A stretch of 64,000 bases of DNA from Streptomyces regalis (GTDB lineage: Bacteria; Actinomycetota; Actinomycetes; Streptomycetales; Streptomycetaceae): contig NZ_LLZG01000346.1 of assembly GCF_001509475.1 (NCBI RefSeq), forward strand, positions 1-64,000, given 5' to 3'. Below the pieces are notes generated by a model. The model did no database searches. It had not been told where the DNA came from and saw only the letters and a list, made by a program, of their open reading frames with translations. Positions within the stretch are counted from its first letter, which is position 1, and the number at the start of each line of letters is the position of its first letter. The translations under genes and the position numbers were made by a program. Below are positions 44,332 through 53,898 of the stretch, piece by piece.

Positions 44332-45438
44332 TCATCCGCGTACGGCGGTCCGGTCGCGGGCCGGTTCCGCCGTGCCCGGTGCGTCCCGCCGGAAGAGCCA
44401 GCGCATGTCGGGCTCCACCACGAAGCGCAGGGCGCGCCGGACGGGTGGCGCGCACAGCGGGGTCACGACCGCGGCGGCGACGAGGGTGACGACGACCGCG
44501 CCGAGCGGGCGCTGGATCCAGGCGGGGTCGTACCAGCCCCAGTACTTGGAGCCCTGGGCGACGAAACCGTGCAGCAGATAGCCGTAGAGCGTGCCCGCGC
44601 CCAGCACGGTGCACCACATCCGCCGCCCGGGCACCCAGGCGAGGAAACAGGCCACCAACACCAGCGAGCAGACGAACAGGACCGGCGTCATCACGACCCC
44701 GTACCACGCGGGCGCGCCCAGCTGCTCGGCGCTGTCGCGGTGGTAGAACCAGCCGCCGGTCATCCGTGGCACGGCCCAGTACGCCACCACGAACGCGCCC
44801 GCGAACACGGGCACGGCCGCGATCCGTACCGAGCGGCGACGGACCAGCCGGAAGTGCTCCGGCTTCAGGGACAGCCCCAGCACGAAGTACGGCAGGAACT
44901 GCAGGGTGCGCTGAAGATCGAGGTCGTTGCCTATGGACGGGGAGAGGGTGGCCAGCACCGCGAGCACCAGCGCGAGCGGCACCGGCAGGCGCACCCGCTG
45001 CCACAGCGGCGTGGTCAGCCGCCACAGGAACAGCGCCGCCAGGAACCACGTCAGATACAGCGGGTCCAGCAGGCTGACCGGGCGGTCCGGCTCCTGGTCG
45101 GTCCACCTGGTGAAAAAGGTGTACGCCGTCTCGAAGACGACGTAGGGGACGACGAGACCGGTGACCAGCCGCTTGAGCTGTTCGGGGCGGCCGTCGAAGC
45201 TGCGGGAGAAGTACCCCGAGATGACGATGAACGCCGGCATGTGGAAGGCGTACACGAGCATGTACAGCGCGCTGACGGTCCGGCTGCCGTCCCGCAGCGG
45301 CTCCCACGCATGGCCCACCGCCACCAGCACGATCGCCGCGTACTTGGCGTTGTCGAAGAACGCGTCCCGCTTCTTCGAAGGCGCAGGTGACTGCGCCGTG
45401 GCACGAGCGGGAGCGGTGTCCACCGCCCCGCTCACCAC
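44332..45438 (-). CDS. Acyltransferase-3-family membrane protein
   Basis: About 368 residues with ten hydrophobic segments. The family start DAFFDNAKYAAIVLVAVGHAWEP contains the catalytic His, and FHMPAFIVISGYFSRSF follows. Related proteins O-acetylate or O-succinylate surface polysaccharides and peptidoglycan. The start is one of two adjacent GTG codons at 45438 and 45435. It is not in an operon. The acceptor molecule cannot be told from sequence. Confidence 0.88.
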   Translation of the reverse strand: MVSGAVDTAPARATAQSPAPSKKRDAFFDNAKYAAIVLVAVGHAWEPLRDGSRTVSALYMLVYAFHMPAFIVISGYFSRSFDGRPEQLKRLVTGLVVPYVVFETAYTFFTRWTDQEPDRPVSLLDPLYLTWFLAALFLWRLTTPLWQRVRLPVPLALVLAVLATLSPSIGNDLDLQRTLQFLPYFVLGLSLKPEHFRLVRRRSVRIAAVPVFAGAFVVAYWAVPRMTGGWFYHRDSAEQLGAPAWYGVVMTPVLFVCSLVLVACFLAWVPGRRMWCTVLGAGTLYGYLLHGFVAQGSKYWGWYDPAWIQRPLGAVVVTLVAAAVVTPLCAPPVRRALRFVVEPDMRWLFRRDAPGTAEPARDRTAVRG

Positions 45439-45761
45439 ACGGCCCCCTGGGCACCACGGGGGAAGCCCGCGCGCTCGCACGCGGGTCTTTCGGACGTGAC
45501 GGCTGTGACGATGTGCTGAGACATCCCACGCGCCTCACCACTTCCGGGCGACGTAAACCTCTGCAGGTCAACGTGGTTTTTCGAACGCGAGAGGGGATGC
45601 CGGGCAGGCGTCGCCATACCGCCGTCGGGGTGTGGTCGTAACCCGTGTGAACGCCCTGAATGGTGCGACCGGAAGGAATGGCTGACGGTGGATCACGTCA
45701 AGGTCTGGCTCCAGTGGTGATGAAGCGTCAGCCGCCCAGGCCGTGACGGAAGGACTCACCT
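45439..45761. promoter_or_regulatory. Intergenic control region between acyltransferase and surface protein
   Basis: A 323-bp gap between two divergent genes. It holds the ribosome-binding site GGAAGGA of the surface-protein gene. The rest has no recognisable gene, and I found no long palindrome or clear sigma-70 boxes. GTAACCCGTGTGAACG at about 45638-45653 is conspicuously different from the surrounding sequence and may be part of the surface-protein promoter. Confidence 0.4.
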
Positions 45762-46496
45762 ATGCGCTCTGTTCGCATGCTGCTCGCCACCGCGACGGCC
45801 ACGGCCGCACTGGCGATCGCGCCCGCAGCCTACGCCGTTACGGCGGGTGACTGGGACCACGAAGACAATTCCTACAGCAAGAAGCACGACAAGGAGGGCA
45901 AGCACGACGCGCCTCGCGGCGGGATGCACACGGGTGGGGGAGCGCTGACCGCCGTCACCGACGAGGACTCCGACTGGGGCGGGTCCAAGGACCCGAAGCC
46001 CGACAAGGAAGGCAAGCACGACAAGGAAGGCAAGCACGACGAGGGGGGCAAGCACGAGGACGGAGGTAAGCACGAGGACGGCGGCAAGCACGAAGACGGC
46101 GGCAAGCACGAAGAGCCTCGCGGCGGTGTGCGCACGGGTGGCGGAGCGCTGGCCGCCGTGACCAACGACGACGACTGGGGCGGCGCCAAGGACCCGAAGC
46201 ACGACCCGGACAGCTACCGGAGCAAGGACGGCGGGCACGACGAGGACTCGTGGGGCGGTGACCACGACAAGGGGTCCTGGAAGGAAGACGACCACGGGAA
46301 GGACTCGTGGGGCGGTGACCACGACAAGGAGTCCTGGGGCGGTGGTGACCACGGCAAGCCGCACGGAGGGATGCACACCGGCGGCGGCGGCCTCGCCTCG
46401 TCGGGTGTCACCACGGGCGGGCTGGCCGCGCTGGCGGTCGCCGGTACCGGCCTGTACACGCTGCGTCGCAAGAAGGCATCTGGATCCGTGGCCTGA
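45762..46496 (+). CDS. His/Lys/Asp-rich repeat surface protein, probable sortase substrate
   Basis: A 244-residue protein with a signal peptide (residues 1-25, cleavage after AAYA), a highly charged body and a C-terminal anchor: hydrophobic GLAALAVAGTGLYTL then RRKK. The body contains six tandem GKHE/GKHD units, later DSWGGDHDK repeats, and three copies of an xGGxxTGGGxL element (RGGMHTGGGAL, RGGVRTGGGAL, HGGMHTGGGGL); the last one stands just before the anchor. No LPXTG or LAXTG motif is present. A class F sortase gene follows, so covalent or membrane attachment is likely. The many His and acidic residues suggest metal binding (inference). Confidence 0.8.
   Translation: MRSVRMLLATATATAALAIAPAAYAVTAGDWDHEDNSYSKKHDKEGKHDAPRGGMHTGGGALTAVTDEDSDWGGSKDPKPDKEGKHDKEGKHDEGGKHEDGGKHEDGGKHEDGGKHEEPRGGVRTGGGALAAVTNDDDWGGAKDPKHDPDSYRSKDGGHDEDSWGGDHDKGSWKEDDHGKDSWGGDHDKESWGGGDHGKPHGGMHTGGGGLASSGVTTGGLAALAVAGTGLYTLRRKKASGSVA
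46005..46112 (+). repeat. Six 18-bp tandem units encoding GKHE/GKHD repeats
   Basis: Six consecutive 18-bp units read KEGKHD, KEGKHD, EGGKHE, DGGKHE, DGGKHE, DGGKHE. The last three are nearly identical at the DNA level, a sign of recent expansion. Unit number could differ between strains. Confidence 0.85.
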
Positions 46497-46522
46497 CCCA
46501 TGCCGCACGCCATAACCGCTGT

Positions 46523-46556
46523 GGCCGCCGCACGTGCGCCGCGCGTCGCGGCGGCC
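46523..46556 (+). terminator. Inverted repeat between surface protein and sortase
   Basis: GGCCGCCGC and GCGGCGGCC form a perfect 9-bp stem with a 16-base GC-rich loop that can itself pair. It may attenuate readthrough into the sortase gene. Confidence 0.4.
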
Positions 46557-46612
46557 CCGCTCGCCCTCCCCCCTGTTGTGTCCGCTGCCGTGCCCGAGTG
46601 AGGTGGTGCCCG

Positions 46613-47329
46613 ATGGCCGCCGGCCGTTCCTCTTCCCCCGACGCCGACCCGGCCCTCCCCGATGCCGGTTCCGTGGCCTCACGGCGGATAAGGCGCGCAG
46701 CTGCGGCGATGTTCTGGAGCGCGGTCGCCGTCATGGCGCTGATGGTGATCGTGCCGGGCGGCCGGGGTCAGGCGCCCGATGCCCGCTTCGCGCCGCACGC
46801 TCCACCCGCGGTCGAACCGCACAACCCACCGGCGGCCCAGTCCTCCTCGCCGGCCCCGCGCCATGGGGGCAAGTACCTGCCCCGGTCCCGGCCGACCCGC
46901 CTGCTCATCCCCAAGATCTCGGTCGACGCGCCCTTCACCGACCTCGCCATCGGCAGTACCGGCCAGCTCGCACCCCCACCGGCCCACGACACCAACCTCG
47001 TCGGCTGGTACGCCAAGGGAGCGTCCCCCGGTGAGGCGGGCACGTCGATCATCGCCGGGCACGTGGACACGGCGACGTCCGCCGCGGTGTTCGTGAACCT
47101 GAGTGAGCTGGAGAAGGGGGACCGCTTCCAGGTGGCGAGGGCCGACGGGCGCACAGCGTCCTTCGTGATCGACAGCGTGGAGACCTTCGACAAGGACAGC
47201 TTCCCCAGTCGGCGCGTGTACGGCGACAGCGCAGGGGCCCAGGTGCGGCTCATCACCTGCGCGGGGGACTACGACCGGCAGGTCAGGGACTACACCGCGA
47301 ACCTGGTGGTCTTCGCCCACCTCGCCTGA
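46613..47329 (+). CDS. Class F sortase
   Basis: The ATG at 46613 follows GAGGTGG. The 238-residue product has an N-terminal transmembrane helix (AMFWSAVAVMALMVIVPGG), a Pro-rich linker, and a sortase domain starting RPTRLLIPKISVDAP. The catalytic triad is visible: His in SIIAGHVDT, Cys in VRLITCAGDYD and an Arg nearby. Class F sortases of actinomycetes have poorly defined substrates; the neighbouring repeat protein is the obvious candidate. It may be transcribed together with that gene. Confidence 0.92.
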   Translation: MAAGRSSSPDADPALPDAGSVASRRIRRAAAAMFWSAVAVMALMVIVPGGRGQAPDARFAPHAPPAVEPHNPPAAQSSSPAPRHGGKYLPRSRPTRLLIPKISVDAPFTDLAIGSTGQLAPPPAHDTNLVGWYAKGASPGEAGTSIIAGHVDTATSAAVFVNLSELEKGDRFQVARADGRTASFVIDSVETFDKDSFPSRRVYGDSAGAQVRLITCAGDYDRQVRDYTANLVVFAHLA

Positions 47330-47427
47330 ACCACCACCTTCCGCACCGCGGCACTCCGCGCAGACCTCGTGTCTTACAGTGACTGCGACCAGTTCCGGTG
47401 ACTGAATCTGTGAGGTAGTGGCCAACC

Positions 47428-49338
47428 ATGCCGACCGAGACGTTTGAGTTCCAGGTAGAGGCCCGTCAGCTGCTCCAGCTGATGATCCACTCCGTCTACT
47501 CGAACAAGGATGTCTTCCTGCGGGAGCTCGTCTCCAACGCCTCCGACGCGCTCGACAAACTGCGCCTGGAGAAACTGCGGGACGACTCGCTCGACGCCGA
47601 TGTGTCCGACCTGCACATCGAGATCGACGTCGACAAGGAGGCCCGTACCCTCACGGTGCGGGACAACGGCATCGGGATGTCGTACGACGAGGTCGGACGG
47701 CTCATCGGCACCATCGCCAATTCGGGAACGGCCACGTTCCTGAAGGAGCTGCGGGAGGCCAAGGACGCTGCCGGGGCCGAGGGGCTCATCGGCCAGTTCG
47801 GCGTCGGCTTCTACTCCGGCTTCATGGTGGCGGACGAGGTGACGCTGGTGACCCGGCGCGCCGGCGAGAGCCAGGGGACCCGCTGGACGTCGCGTGGTGA
47901 GGCCACGTACACGCTTCAGACGGCCGACGACGCACCGCAGGGCACGTCGGTCACGCTCCACCTCAAGCCCGCCGACCCCGAGAACCAGCTGCACGACTAC
48001 ACCTCCCCGTGGCAGATCAGGGAGATCGTCAAGCGGTACTCGGACTTCATCACCTGGCCGATCCGGATGGTCCCGGAGACGGGCGACGGTGACGGCGACA
48101 GCGACACCCCGGCCGAGCCCGAGACGCTGAACTCCATGAAGGCCCTGTGGGCGCGTTCGCGCGATGAGGTGTCCGACGACGAGTACCACGAGCTGTACAA
48201 GCACATCAGCCACGACTGGCGCGAGCCGCTGGAGACAATCCGGCTCCAGGCGGAGGGCACCTTCGAGTACCAGGCCCTGCTCTTCGTCCCCTCGCACGCC
48301 CCGCACGACCTGTTCACGCGGGACTTCAAGCGCGGCGTCCAGCTGTATGTGAAGCGCGTCTTCATCATGGACGACTGCGAGGCACTGCTGCCGCCCTACC
48401 TCCGCTTCGTCAAGGGCGTCGTCGACGCGGCGGACCTCTCGCTCAACGTCTCCCGCGAGATCCTGCAGCAGGACCGGCACATCCGGATGATGCAGCGCCG
48501 GCTGACGAAGAAGGTCCTGTCCACGGTCAAGGAGTTCATGACCAAGGACAGGGACCGCTACGGCACGTTCTGGCGGGAGTTCGGCACCGTCCTGAAGGAG
48601 GGCCTGGTCACCGACTCCGAGAACCGTGACGCGATCCTCGCCGCCTCCTCGTTCGCGACCACGCACTCGGACGACGAGCCGACCACGCTGGCGCAGTACG
48701 TGGAGCGGATGAAGGACGGTCAGGAGGACATCTACTACATCACCGGCGAGTCCCGGCAGAGCATCCAGAACTCTCCGCACATGGAGGCGTTCCGGGACAA
48801 GGGCATCGAGGTCCTGCTGCTCACCGACGCCGTGGACGAGGTGTGGGTCGACGCCGTCGGCGAGTACGAGGGCAAGCGGCTGCGGTCCGTCGCCAAGGGC
48901 GAGATCGACCTGGACGCCAAGGGGGACGAGGACGCCGACGAGGAGCGGGAGAAGCAGGCCGAGGAGTACGCCGGTCTGCTCGGCTGGATGGGCGAGCAGC
49001 TGGACGAGGACATCAAGGAGGTGCGCCTGTCGACACGGCTCACCGTCTCTGCGGCCTGTGTCGTCTCGGACGCGCACGATCTGACCCCGGCCCTGGAGAA
49101 CATGTACCGGGCGATGGGCCAGGAGGTGCCGCGTACCAAGCGGATCCTGGAGCTCAACCCCGGCCACCCGCTGGTGAAGGGCCTGAACCAGGCGTACAAG
49201 GAGCGCGAGGACCGCACGGAGCTCGCCGAGTCCGTCGAACTGCTCCACACGCTGGCGGTGCTCGCTGAGGGCGGCCAGTCCAAGGATCCCGCGCGTTTCG
49301 TGAAGCTGGTGGCGGACCGCCTGGAGCGCACCCTGTAG
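47428..49338 (+). CDS. htpG: Molecular chaperone HtpG (Hsp90)
   Basis: This 636-residue protein is a full-length bacterial Hsp90. The N-terminal ATPase has [25 protein letters not shown] and [14 protein letters not shown]; the middle domain has [15 protein letters not shown]; the C-terminal dimerisation domain has [12 protein letters not shown]. It is an ATP-dependent chaperone of the cytosol. A GAGG site precedes the ATG. No HAIR/HspR or CIRCE element is visible upstream. A perfect hairpin follows the gene. Confidence 0.97.
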
Positions 49339-49365
49339 CCGGTGCCGTAGGCCATGTGGACGTGT

Positions 49366-49392
49366 GCGCGGGCCATTGTCAGTGGCCCGCGC
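49366..49392 (+). terminator. Hairpin terminator after htpG
   Basis: GCGCGGGCCA and TGGCCCGCGC form a perfect 10-bp stem with a 7-nt loop, 28 bases past the htpG stop and before the next ribosome-binding site. Confidence 0.65.
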
Positions 49393-49436
49393 TAGCTTCC
49401 TTGGAGTCGGACTCTGGCTCCACTCCGGGAGGATTC

Positions 49437-49847
49437 ATGGCCTCGCGCCTCAACCCGTACATCACGTTCGCCGGTGACGCCCGTCAGGCGATGGAGTTCT
49501 ACCAGGAGGTGTTGGGCGGCACCCTGACGCTCAACACCTACGGCGAGTTCGGCCAGAAGGACACCCCGATGGCCGACAAGATCATGCACGGCATGCTCGA
49601 GACCCCCAGTGGCTTCACCCTCATGGGCGCCGACACCCCGACGGACGACCACAACCCGGGCAACAACTTCTCCGTGAGCCTCAGCGGCGACGACGACGCC
49701 GAACTGCGTGGCTACTGGGAGAAGCTGTCCGCCGACGCCTCGGTGGCCGTGCCGCTGGAGAAGCAGATGTGGGGTGACGTCTTCGGCATGTGTACGGACC
49801 GGTTCGGCATCACCTGGATGGTCAACATCGCCGGGCAGGGCGGTTGA
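49437..49847 (+). CDS. VOC-family protein (PhnB-like)
   Basis: This 136-residue protein starts SRLNPYITFAGDARQAMEFYQEVLGG and ends DRFGITWMVNI, the pattern of PhnB/YjdN-like glyoxalase-fold proteins. GGGAGGA precedes the ATG. The family is of unsettled function; some members bind metals or small ligands. It has its own promoter space after the htpG terminator and converges on the BNR propeller. Confidence 0.9.
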   Translation: MASRLNPYITFAGDARQAMEFYQEVLGGTLTLNTYGEFGQKDTPMADKIMHGMLETPSGFTLMGADTPTDDHNPGNNFSVSLSGDDDAELRGYWEKLSADASVAVPLEKQMWGDVFGMCTDRFGITWMVNIAGQGG

Positions 49848-49864
49848 CCGGTCCCGGTACGTGG

Positions 49865-52126
49865 TCAGGGAGTGGTCAGTTCGTAGAACCCCCTGCCGAA
49901 CGTCGCGGCCACCAGGCGGTGGTGACCCGCGTCGTACTCGATGTCGTCGACCGGCACCTGCGGCATGCCCCGGCCCAGGCGCAGCCAGTGGGTGCCGCCC
50001 GTGACACTGGTGAACACGCCCTGGTCGGTGCCGATGTAGAGGATGCCGCCGCGGGCGACGACCAGGTCGTTGACGGGTGCCGCCGGGAGGTTGCCCGAGA
50101 GGTTCCGCCAGTGCCGGCCGCCGTCCGTGCTGCCGTACACATGAGGCAGCGGGGATCCCGAACGGTAGCCGGAGTGGGTGGTCCAGACGCGGTCGGGGTT
50201 CTTCGGGTCGACGACCACCCGGGTCACCCAGGGCAGCCCCTCGGCCACCTTCGTCCACGTCGCCCCGAGGTCCCTGGTGACCCAGACGCGGCCGTCGTCC
50301 GTGCCCACATACACGGTGCGTCCGTCGCCCGCGGGGGCGATCGAGGTGATCGTGCCGTAGTTGGTGTAGATCGGGTCGGGGCCCGGGCCGCCCGTCAGGT
50401 CCGGGCTGACCGGCTGCCACGTCGCGCCCCCGTCCGTGGACCGGTTGAGCACTTCCGCCCCGTAGTAGAGGACCTTCGGATCGCGCGGGTCGAAGACCAC
50501 GGGGGTGAACCAGTTGCGGCGCTTGTACGTCGTCCGGTCGGCGAAGTACGTGAGCGTGTCGCCGCCGTCGGTGGAGCTGAAGCAGTTGCCGTACTGGTAG
50601 CAGGCGAAGACGTTGTTCACGTCGGTCGGGTTGATCAGGTTCTCTTCGCCGTCACCGCCGAGGTACTCGTTGAACAACTCCCCGCCCCAGGAGCGCAGTG
50701 AGCCGTTGTCCTGGGCGCCGCCCGAGATCCTGGTGACGTCCTGCGGGCTGATCGCCGCACTGTAGAGCTGGGTGTACGGCTGGTGGCGGGACTTGACCCA
50801 GCCGCCGTCGCCGTTCGCGTCGGAGCGGTAGACGCCGCCGTCGTTGCCGAGGTACACGCGGCCCGGGTGGCGCGGGTCCCACACCATGGCGTGCTGGTCG
50901 ACGTGCATGCTGGTGTCGTCGGCCGTCCAGGTGGCGCCGCCGTCCTTCGTGGTCATCAGGGGGACGCCGGCCACATGGACGTGTTCGCTGTCCCTGGGGT
51001 CGATCCACACCTTGCCGAACCACCAGCCGAAGCTCGACTGGGAGCCCGTCATGTCCTCGTTGGCAGGGGTGCGGGTCCAGCTGTCGCCGCCGTCGGAGGA
51101 GGCGTAGAAGCCCTCGAAGGGGCCGCTCGCCTTGTTGGTGATCGCGTAGAGCTTCTCGCCCGCGACCGCGAGGCCGATGCGCCCCACGTCCGGGCCCTCG
51201 GCGGGCAGCCCGCCACCGAGCCGCTGCCAGGTCGCGCCGTCGTCCGTGCTGCGGAAGACGCCCGAGCCGACACCGCCGTACGTCCGCAGTCCGGGCGTTC
51301 GGCGATGGTCCCACAGCACGGCGTAGAGCCGGTCGCCGTCGACGACGATCTCGGTGGCGCCGGTGAACTCGGTGGCGCCGGAGAGGATCCGCTTCCAGGT
51401 GGCGCCGCCGTCCTCCGAGCGGTAGACGCCGCGGTCCCCGCCGCCGTTGTAGAGGGAGCCGGCCGCGGCGACATAGACGCGGCGGGGATCGGCCGGGTCG
51501 ACGGTGATGGCGCTGATCGCGCCGGAGTCGCGCAGGCCGAGCGAGGTCCAGGTCCGGCCGCCGTCCCGGCTCCGGTACAGCCCCGTTCCCTCGTAGGTGA
51601 TGCTCCCGCCCCCCGGATTGGGCTCACCGGTGCCCACGTACAGGGTGCCGTCGGGGGCGGTGGCCACCGCGCCCATGGCCTGGGTCCAGCTGTCGGGCCA
51701 CACCGAGTGGAAGGTCGCCCCGGCGTCGGTGCTGCGCCACAGCCCGCCGCTCGCGGCCGCGGCGTACAGGGTGTCGGCGCGCTTGGGGTCGAGTGCGAGG
51801 GACACGATCCGTCCGCCGATGTTGGTGGGGCCGATGCCCTTCCAGCGTCCGCCGACGGTCGGCAGTTCGCGGGCCTGCGCCGCGGCGAGGTCATGGGCGT
51901 GGCGCGGAATCGACTCGCCCCGCAGGGTCTTCTGGAGGTAGCGGTACTCCGCGGGGGCGGACGGTCCACGGACCGGCCGGTAGACATCGGACGGACCGGG
52001 CGGCGCCAACGCCCCGGGCGGCGCGGACGACCCGGACGGCGGGGCCGGCGCGGCGGTCGCGGGCGCCGCGAGGAGTGCCGCTGCGGTGACCGTGCCCAGA
52101 ACCAGTGACAGCAGACCTCTGCCCAT
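49865..52126 (-). CDS. Secreted BNR/sortilin-like beta-propeller protein
   Basis: A 753-residue protein with a signal peptide (LLSLVLGTVTAAALLAAPATA) and a Pro/Ala-rich linker. The remainder consists of BNR (Asp-box) repeats with the motif S-x-D-x-G-x-T-W: RSTDAGATF, RSRDGGRTW, RSEDGGATW, RSTDDGATW, ASSDGGDSW, STDGGDTL, RSTDGGATW, GSTDGGRHW. This resembles sialidase-like or Vps10/sortilin-like ten-blade propellers. Catalytic residues of a true glycosidase cannot be assigned. It is probably an extracellular binding protein or hydrolase. Confidence 0.88.
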   Translation of the reverse strand: MGRGLLSLVLGTVTAAALLAAPATAAPAPPSGSSAPPGALAPPGPSDVYRPVRGPSAPAEYRYLQKTLRGESIPRHAHDLAAAQARELPTVGGRWKGIGPTNIGGRIVSLALDPKRADTLYAAAASGGLWRSTDAGATFHSVWPDSWTQAMGAVATAPDGTLYVGTGEPNPGGGSITYEGTGLYRSRDGGRTWTSLGLRDSGAISAITVDPADPRRVYVAAAGSLYNGGGDRGVYRSEDGGATWKRILSGATEFTGATEIVVDGDRLYAVLWDHRRTPGLRTYGGVGSGVFRSTDDGATWQRLGGGLPAEGPDVGRIGLAVAGEKLYAITNKASGPFEGFYASSDGGDSWTRTPANEDMTGSQSSFGWWFGKVWIDPRDSEHVHVAGVPLMTTKDGGATWTADDTSMHVDQHAMVWDPRHPGRVYLGNDGGVYRSDANGDGGWVKSRHQPYTQLYSAAISPQDVTRISGGAQDNGSLRSWGGELFNEYLGGDGEENLINPTDVNNVFACYQYGNCFSSTDGGDTLTYFADRTTYKRRNWFTPVVFDPRDPKVLYYGAEVLNRSTDGGATWQPVSPDLTGGPGPDPIYTNYGTITSIAPAGDGRTVYVGTDDGRVWVTRDLGATWTKVAEGLPWVTRVVVDPKNPDRVWTTHSGYRSGSPLPHVYGSTDGGRHWRNLSGNLPAAPVNDLVVARGGILYIGTDQGVFTSVTGGTHWLRLGRGMPQVPVDDIEYDAGHHRLVAATFGRGFYELTTP

Positions 52127-52365
52127 GGAGCCTCTTCCCTCGTCATGGTCGTTTCAATTCCGCAATGACGGTACGAGAGAAGGGAGTTGAGCAAAAGGGT
52201 GAGTGATGTGGCCCGTGGGTTCCGGCCACCTCTTGACGTACCGCCCACTGCGGCAGGTACGGGGCGTAAACCACTCGGAGGAAGGGAAAGGAGCTATACG
52301 GCGAACCGCGGGGAGTGATCGGCAGTGCCCGGGATGTCGGGCCCGAGTGCTGGGGAGGGCCAGGC

Positions 52366-53898
52366 ATGGGCGGGCAGCCCCTGTATCTCGAACCGCGGCT
52401 GAAGTCGCGACTGCGCTCGTTACTGCACTCCCCGGAGCTGCTGCACACGCTGACCGACGCGCTCGGATCACCGTTGAACGTGGTCGTCCCCGACCAACTC
52501 GCCGACAACCTCGACCAGTTCAGGTCGGTCTACGGCGCGCACCACCTGTCCGGCCAGGTCTTCCTCGCCCACAAGGCCAACCGGTCCGCCGCCCTGCTGC
52601 GCAGGCTCGCCGCCACGGACGCCGGCGTGGACGTCGCCTCACTGGAGGAGTTGCAGCACGCCCTCGGCGCCGGCCTCACCCCCGACCGGATCACGGCCAC
52701 CGGACCGAAGAACCCGGAATTCCTGTGGCTGGCGGCCCGCACCTCGGTCACCGTCAGTCTCGACAGCCGGGGCGAACTGGAGCAACTCGCCACGCTGGTA
52801 CGCAAACACGCGCTGCCCAGGACCCGCATCCTGCTGCGGCTGTCGGGGTTCGAGGCGTCCGGCGTACGGGTGCTGAGCCGGCGCAGCCGATTCGGCACCG
52901 CCGTAAGGGAGTCGGACGCCCTGCTGGAGACCGTCGAGCGGCACGGCGACGTGGTCGACCTGGTCGGCGTGGCCTACCACCTGGACACGACGAGCCTCAC
53001 CGAGAAGGCCACGGCGCTGGAGAGCTGTCTGCGCGTGCTGGAGGAGTGCCGGAGCCGTGGGCTCAGGCCCCGGGCCGTGGACATCGGCGGCGGATTCGGC
53101 GTCAACTACCTTGCCGACGGCGGCCAATGGGAGCGGTACACGACCGAACTCACCCAGGCCGTGCTGGGCACCCGCCCGCCCCTGACATACGGCGGCCACG
53201 GCTACGGACTGCGCAACGAAGCCGGCACGCTGCGCGGCACGCTCGGCCTGTACCCCGCCCACCGCCCGGTCGCCGGAGCCCGCTACCTCGACGAACTGCT
53301 CTCGCACCCGGCGGCCTCCCTGGACGGCCGCCCGCTGGCCGCCCTGCTCCTGGAGCACCTGTACGACCTGCACACCGAACCCGGCCGAGCCCTCCTCGAC
53401 CAGTGCGGACTGACCCTGACGAAGGTGCTGGAGGTGCGCGACCAGGAGGCCGGCGGCCCCCTTCTCGTACGGCTGGCGGCGAAGGCCGACGACGTGGCCC
53501 TGGAGGAGCACGGCGTGCTCATGGACCCCCTTGTCGTCCCCCGGGACCTGACAAGCACCGACACCGGCACCGGTCCCGGTACTGCTACCGGCACCGGTCC
53601 CGGTACTGCTACCGGCACCGACGCCGAGACCGAACCGGTCGCCGTGCATCTCTTCGGCAGCCGGTGCCTGGAGGCCGACCTGATCACCCGCCGCACGGTC
53701 TTCCTGCCCCGCCGCCCCGAACCGGGCGACCTGTTGGCCTTCGTCAACACGGCCGGCTACTGCATGGACTTCCACGCCACCCGTGCCCAGCACCAGCCCG
53801 TCGCGCGCAAGGTAGCCGCTTGGCAGGAGGGCGACACCTGGCGCTGGTGCCTGGACGACCAGTACTGGCCGACCACACCCGTGGGGGGAGCGCAGTGA
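52366..53898 (+). CDS. Y4yA-family PLP-dependent decarboxylase-like enzyme (fold III)
   Basis: The ATG at 52366 after GGGAGG gives 510 residues. The alanine-racemase-like barrel has GSPLNVVVPDQ, the PLP lysine in FLAHKANRSAALLR (K70), ATGPKNPEFLWLA, GVAYHLDTTS and the phosphate-binding DIGGGFGVNY. This is the pattern of the Y4yA family, relatives of diaminopimelate and ornithine decarboxylases and of SbnH. The C-terminal domain has NTAGYCMDFHATRA. A Thr/Gly-rich insert encoded by a tandem repeat interrupts it. The stop overlaps the next start (GTGA). The likely reaction is decarboxylation of an amino acid or conjugate, product unknown. Confidence 0.85.
   Translation: MGGQPLYLEPRLKSRLRSLLHSPELLHTLTDALGSPLNVVVPDQLADNLDQFRSVYGAHHLSGQVFLAHKANRSAALLRRLAATDAGVDVASLEELQHALGAGLTPDRITATGPKNPEFLWLAARTSVTVSLDSRGELEQLATLVRKHALPRTRILLRLSGFEASGVRVLSRRSRFGTAVRESDALLETVERHGDVVDLVGVAYHLDTTSLTEKATALESCLRVLEECRSRGLRPRAVDIGGGFGVNYLADGGQWERYTTELTQAVLGTRPPLTYGGHGYGLRNEAGTLRGTLGLYPAHRPVAGARYLDELLSHPAASLDGRPLAALLLEHLYDLHTEPGRALLDQCGLTLTKVLEVRDQEAGGPLLVRLAAKADDVALEEHGVLMDPLVVPRDLTSTDTGTGPGTATGTGPGTATGTDAETEPVAVHLFGSRCLEADLITRRTVFLPRRPEPGDLLAFVNTAGYCMDFHATRAQHQPVARKVAAWQEGDTWRWCLDDQYWPTTPVGGAQ
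53563..53610 (+). repeat. 24-bp perfect tandem repeat inside the Y4yA-like gene
   Basis: The 24-bp unit is present twice plus a 10-bp partial third copy and encodes TGTGPGTA units. It expands a surface loop in the C-terminal domain and stays in frame. Confidence 0.85.

Noticed and set aside
46005..46112. Repeats as a CRISPR array
   Set aside because: Units are directly adjacent without spacers and lie in frame within a protein-coding gene.
47374..49248. Long minus-strand frame opposite htpG
   Set aside because: Antisense shadow of a well-conserved chaperone gene, with no similarity of its own.
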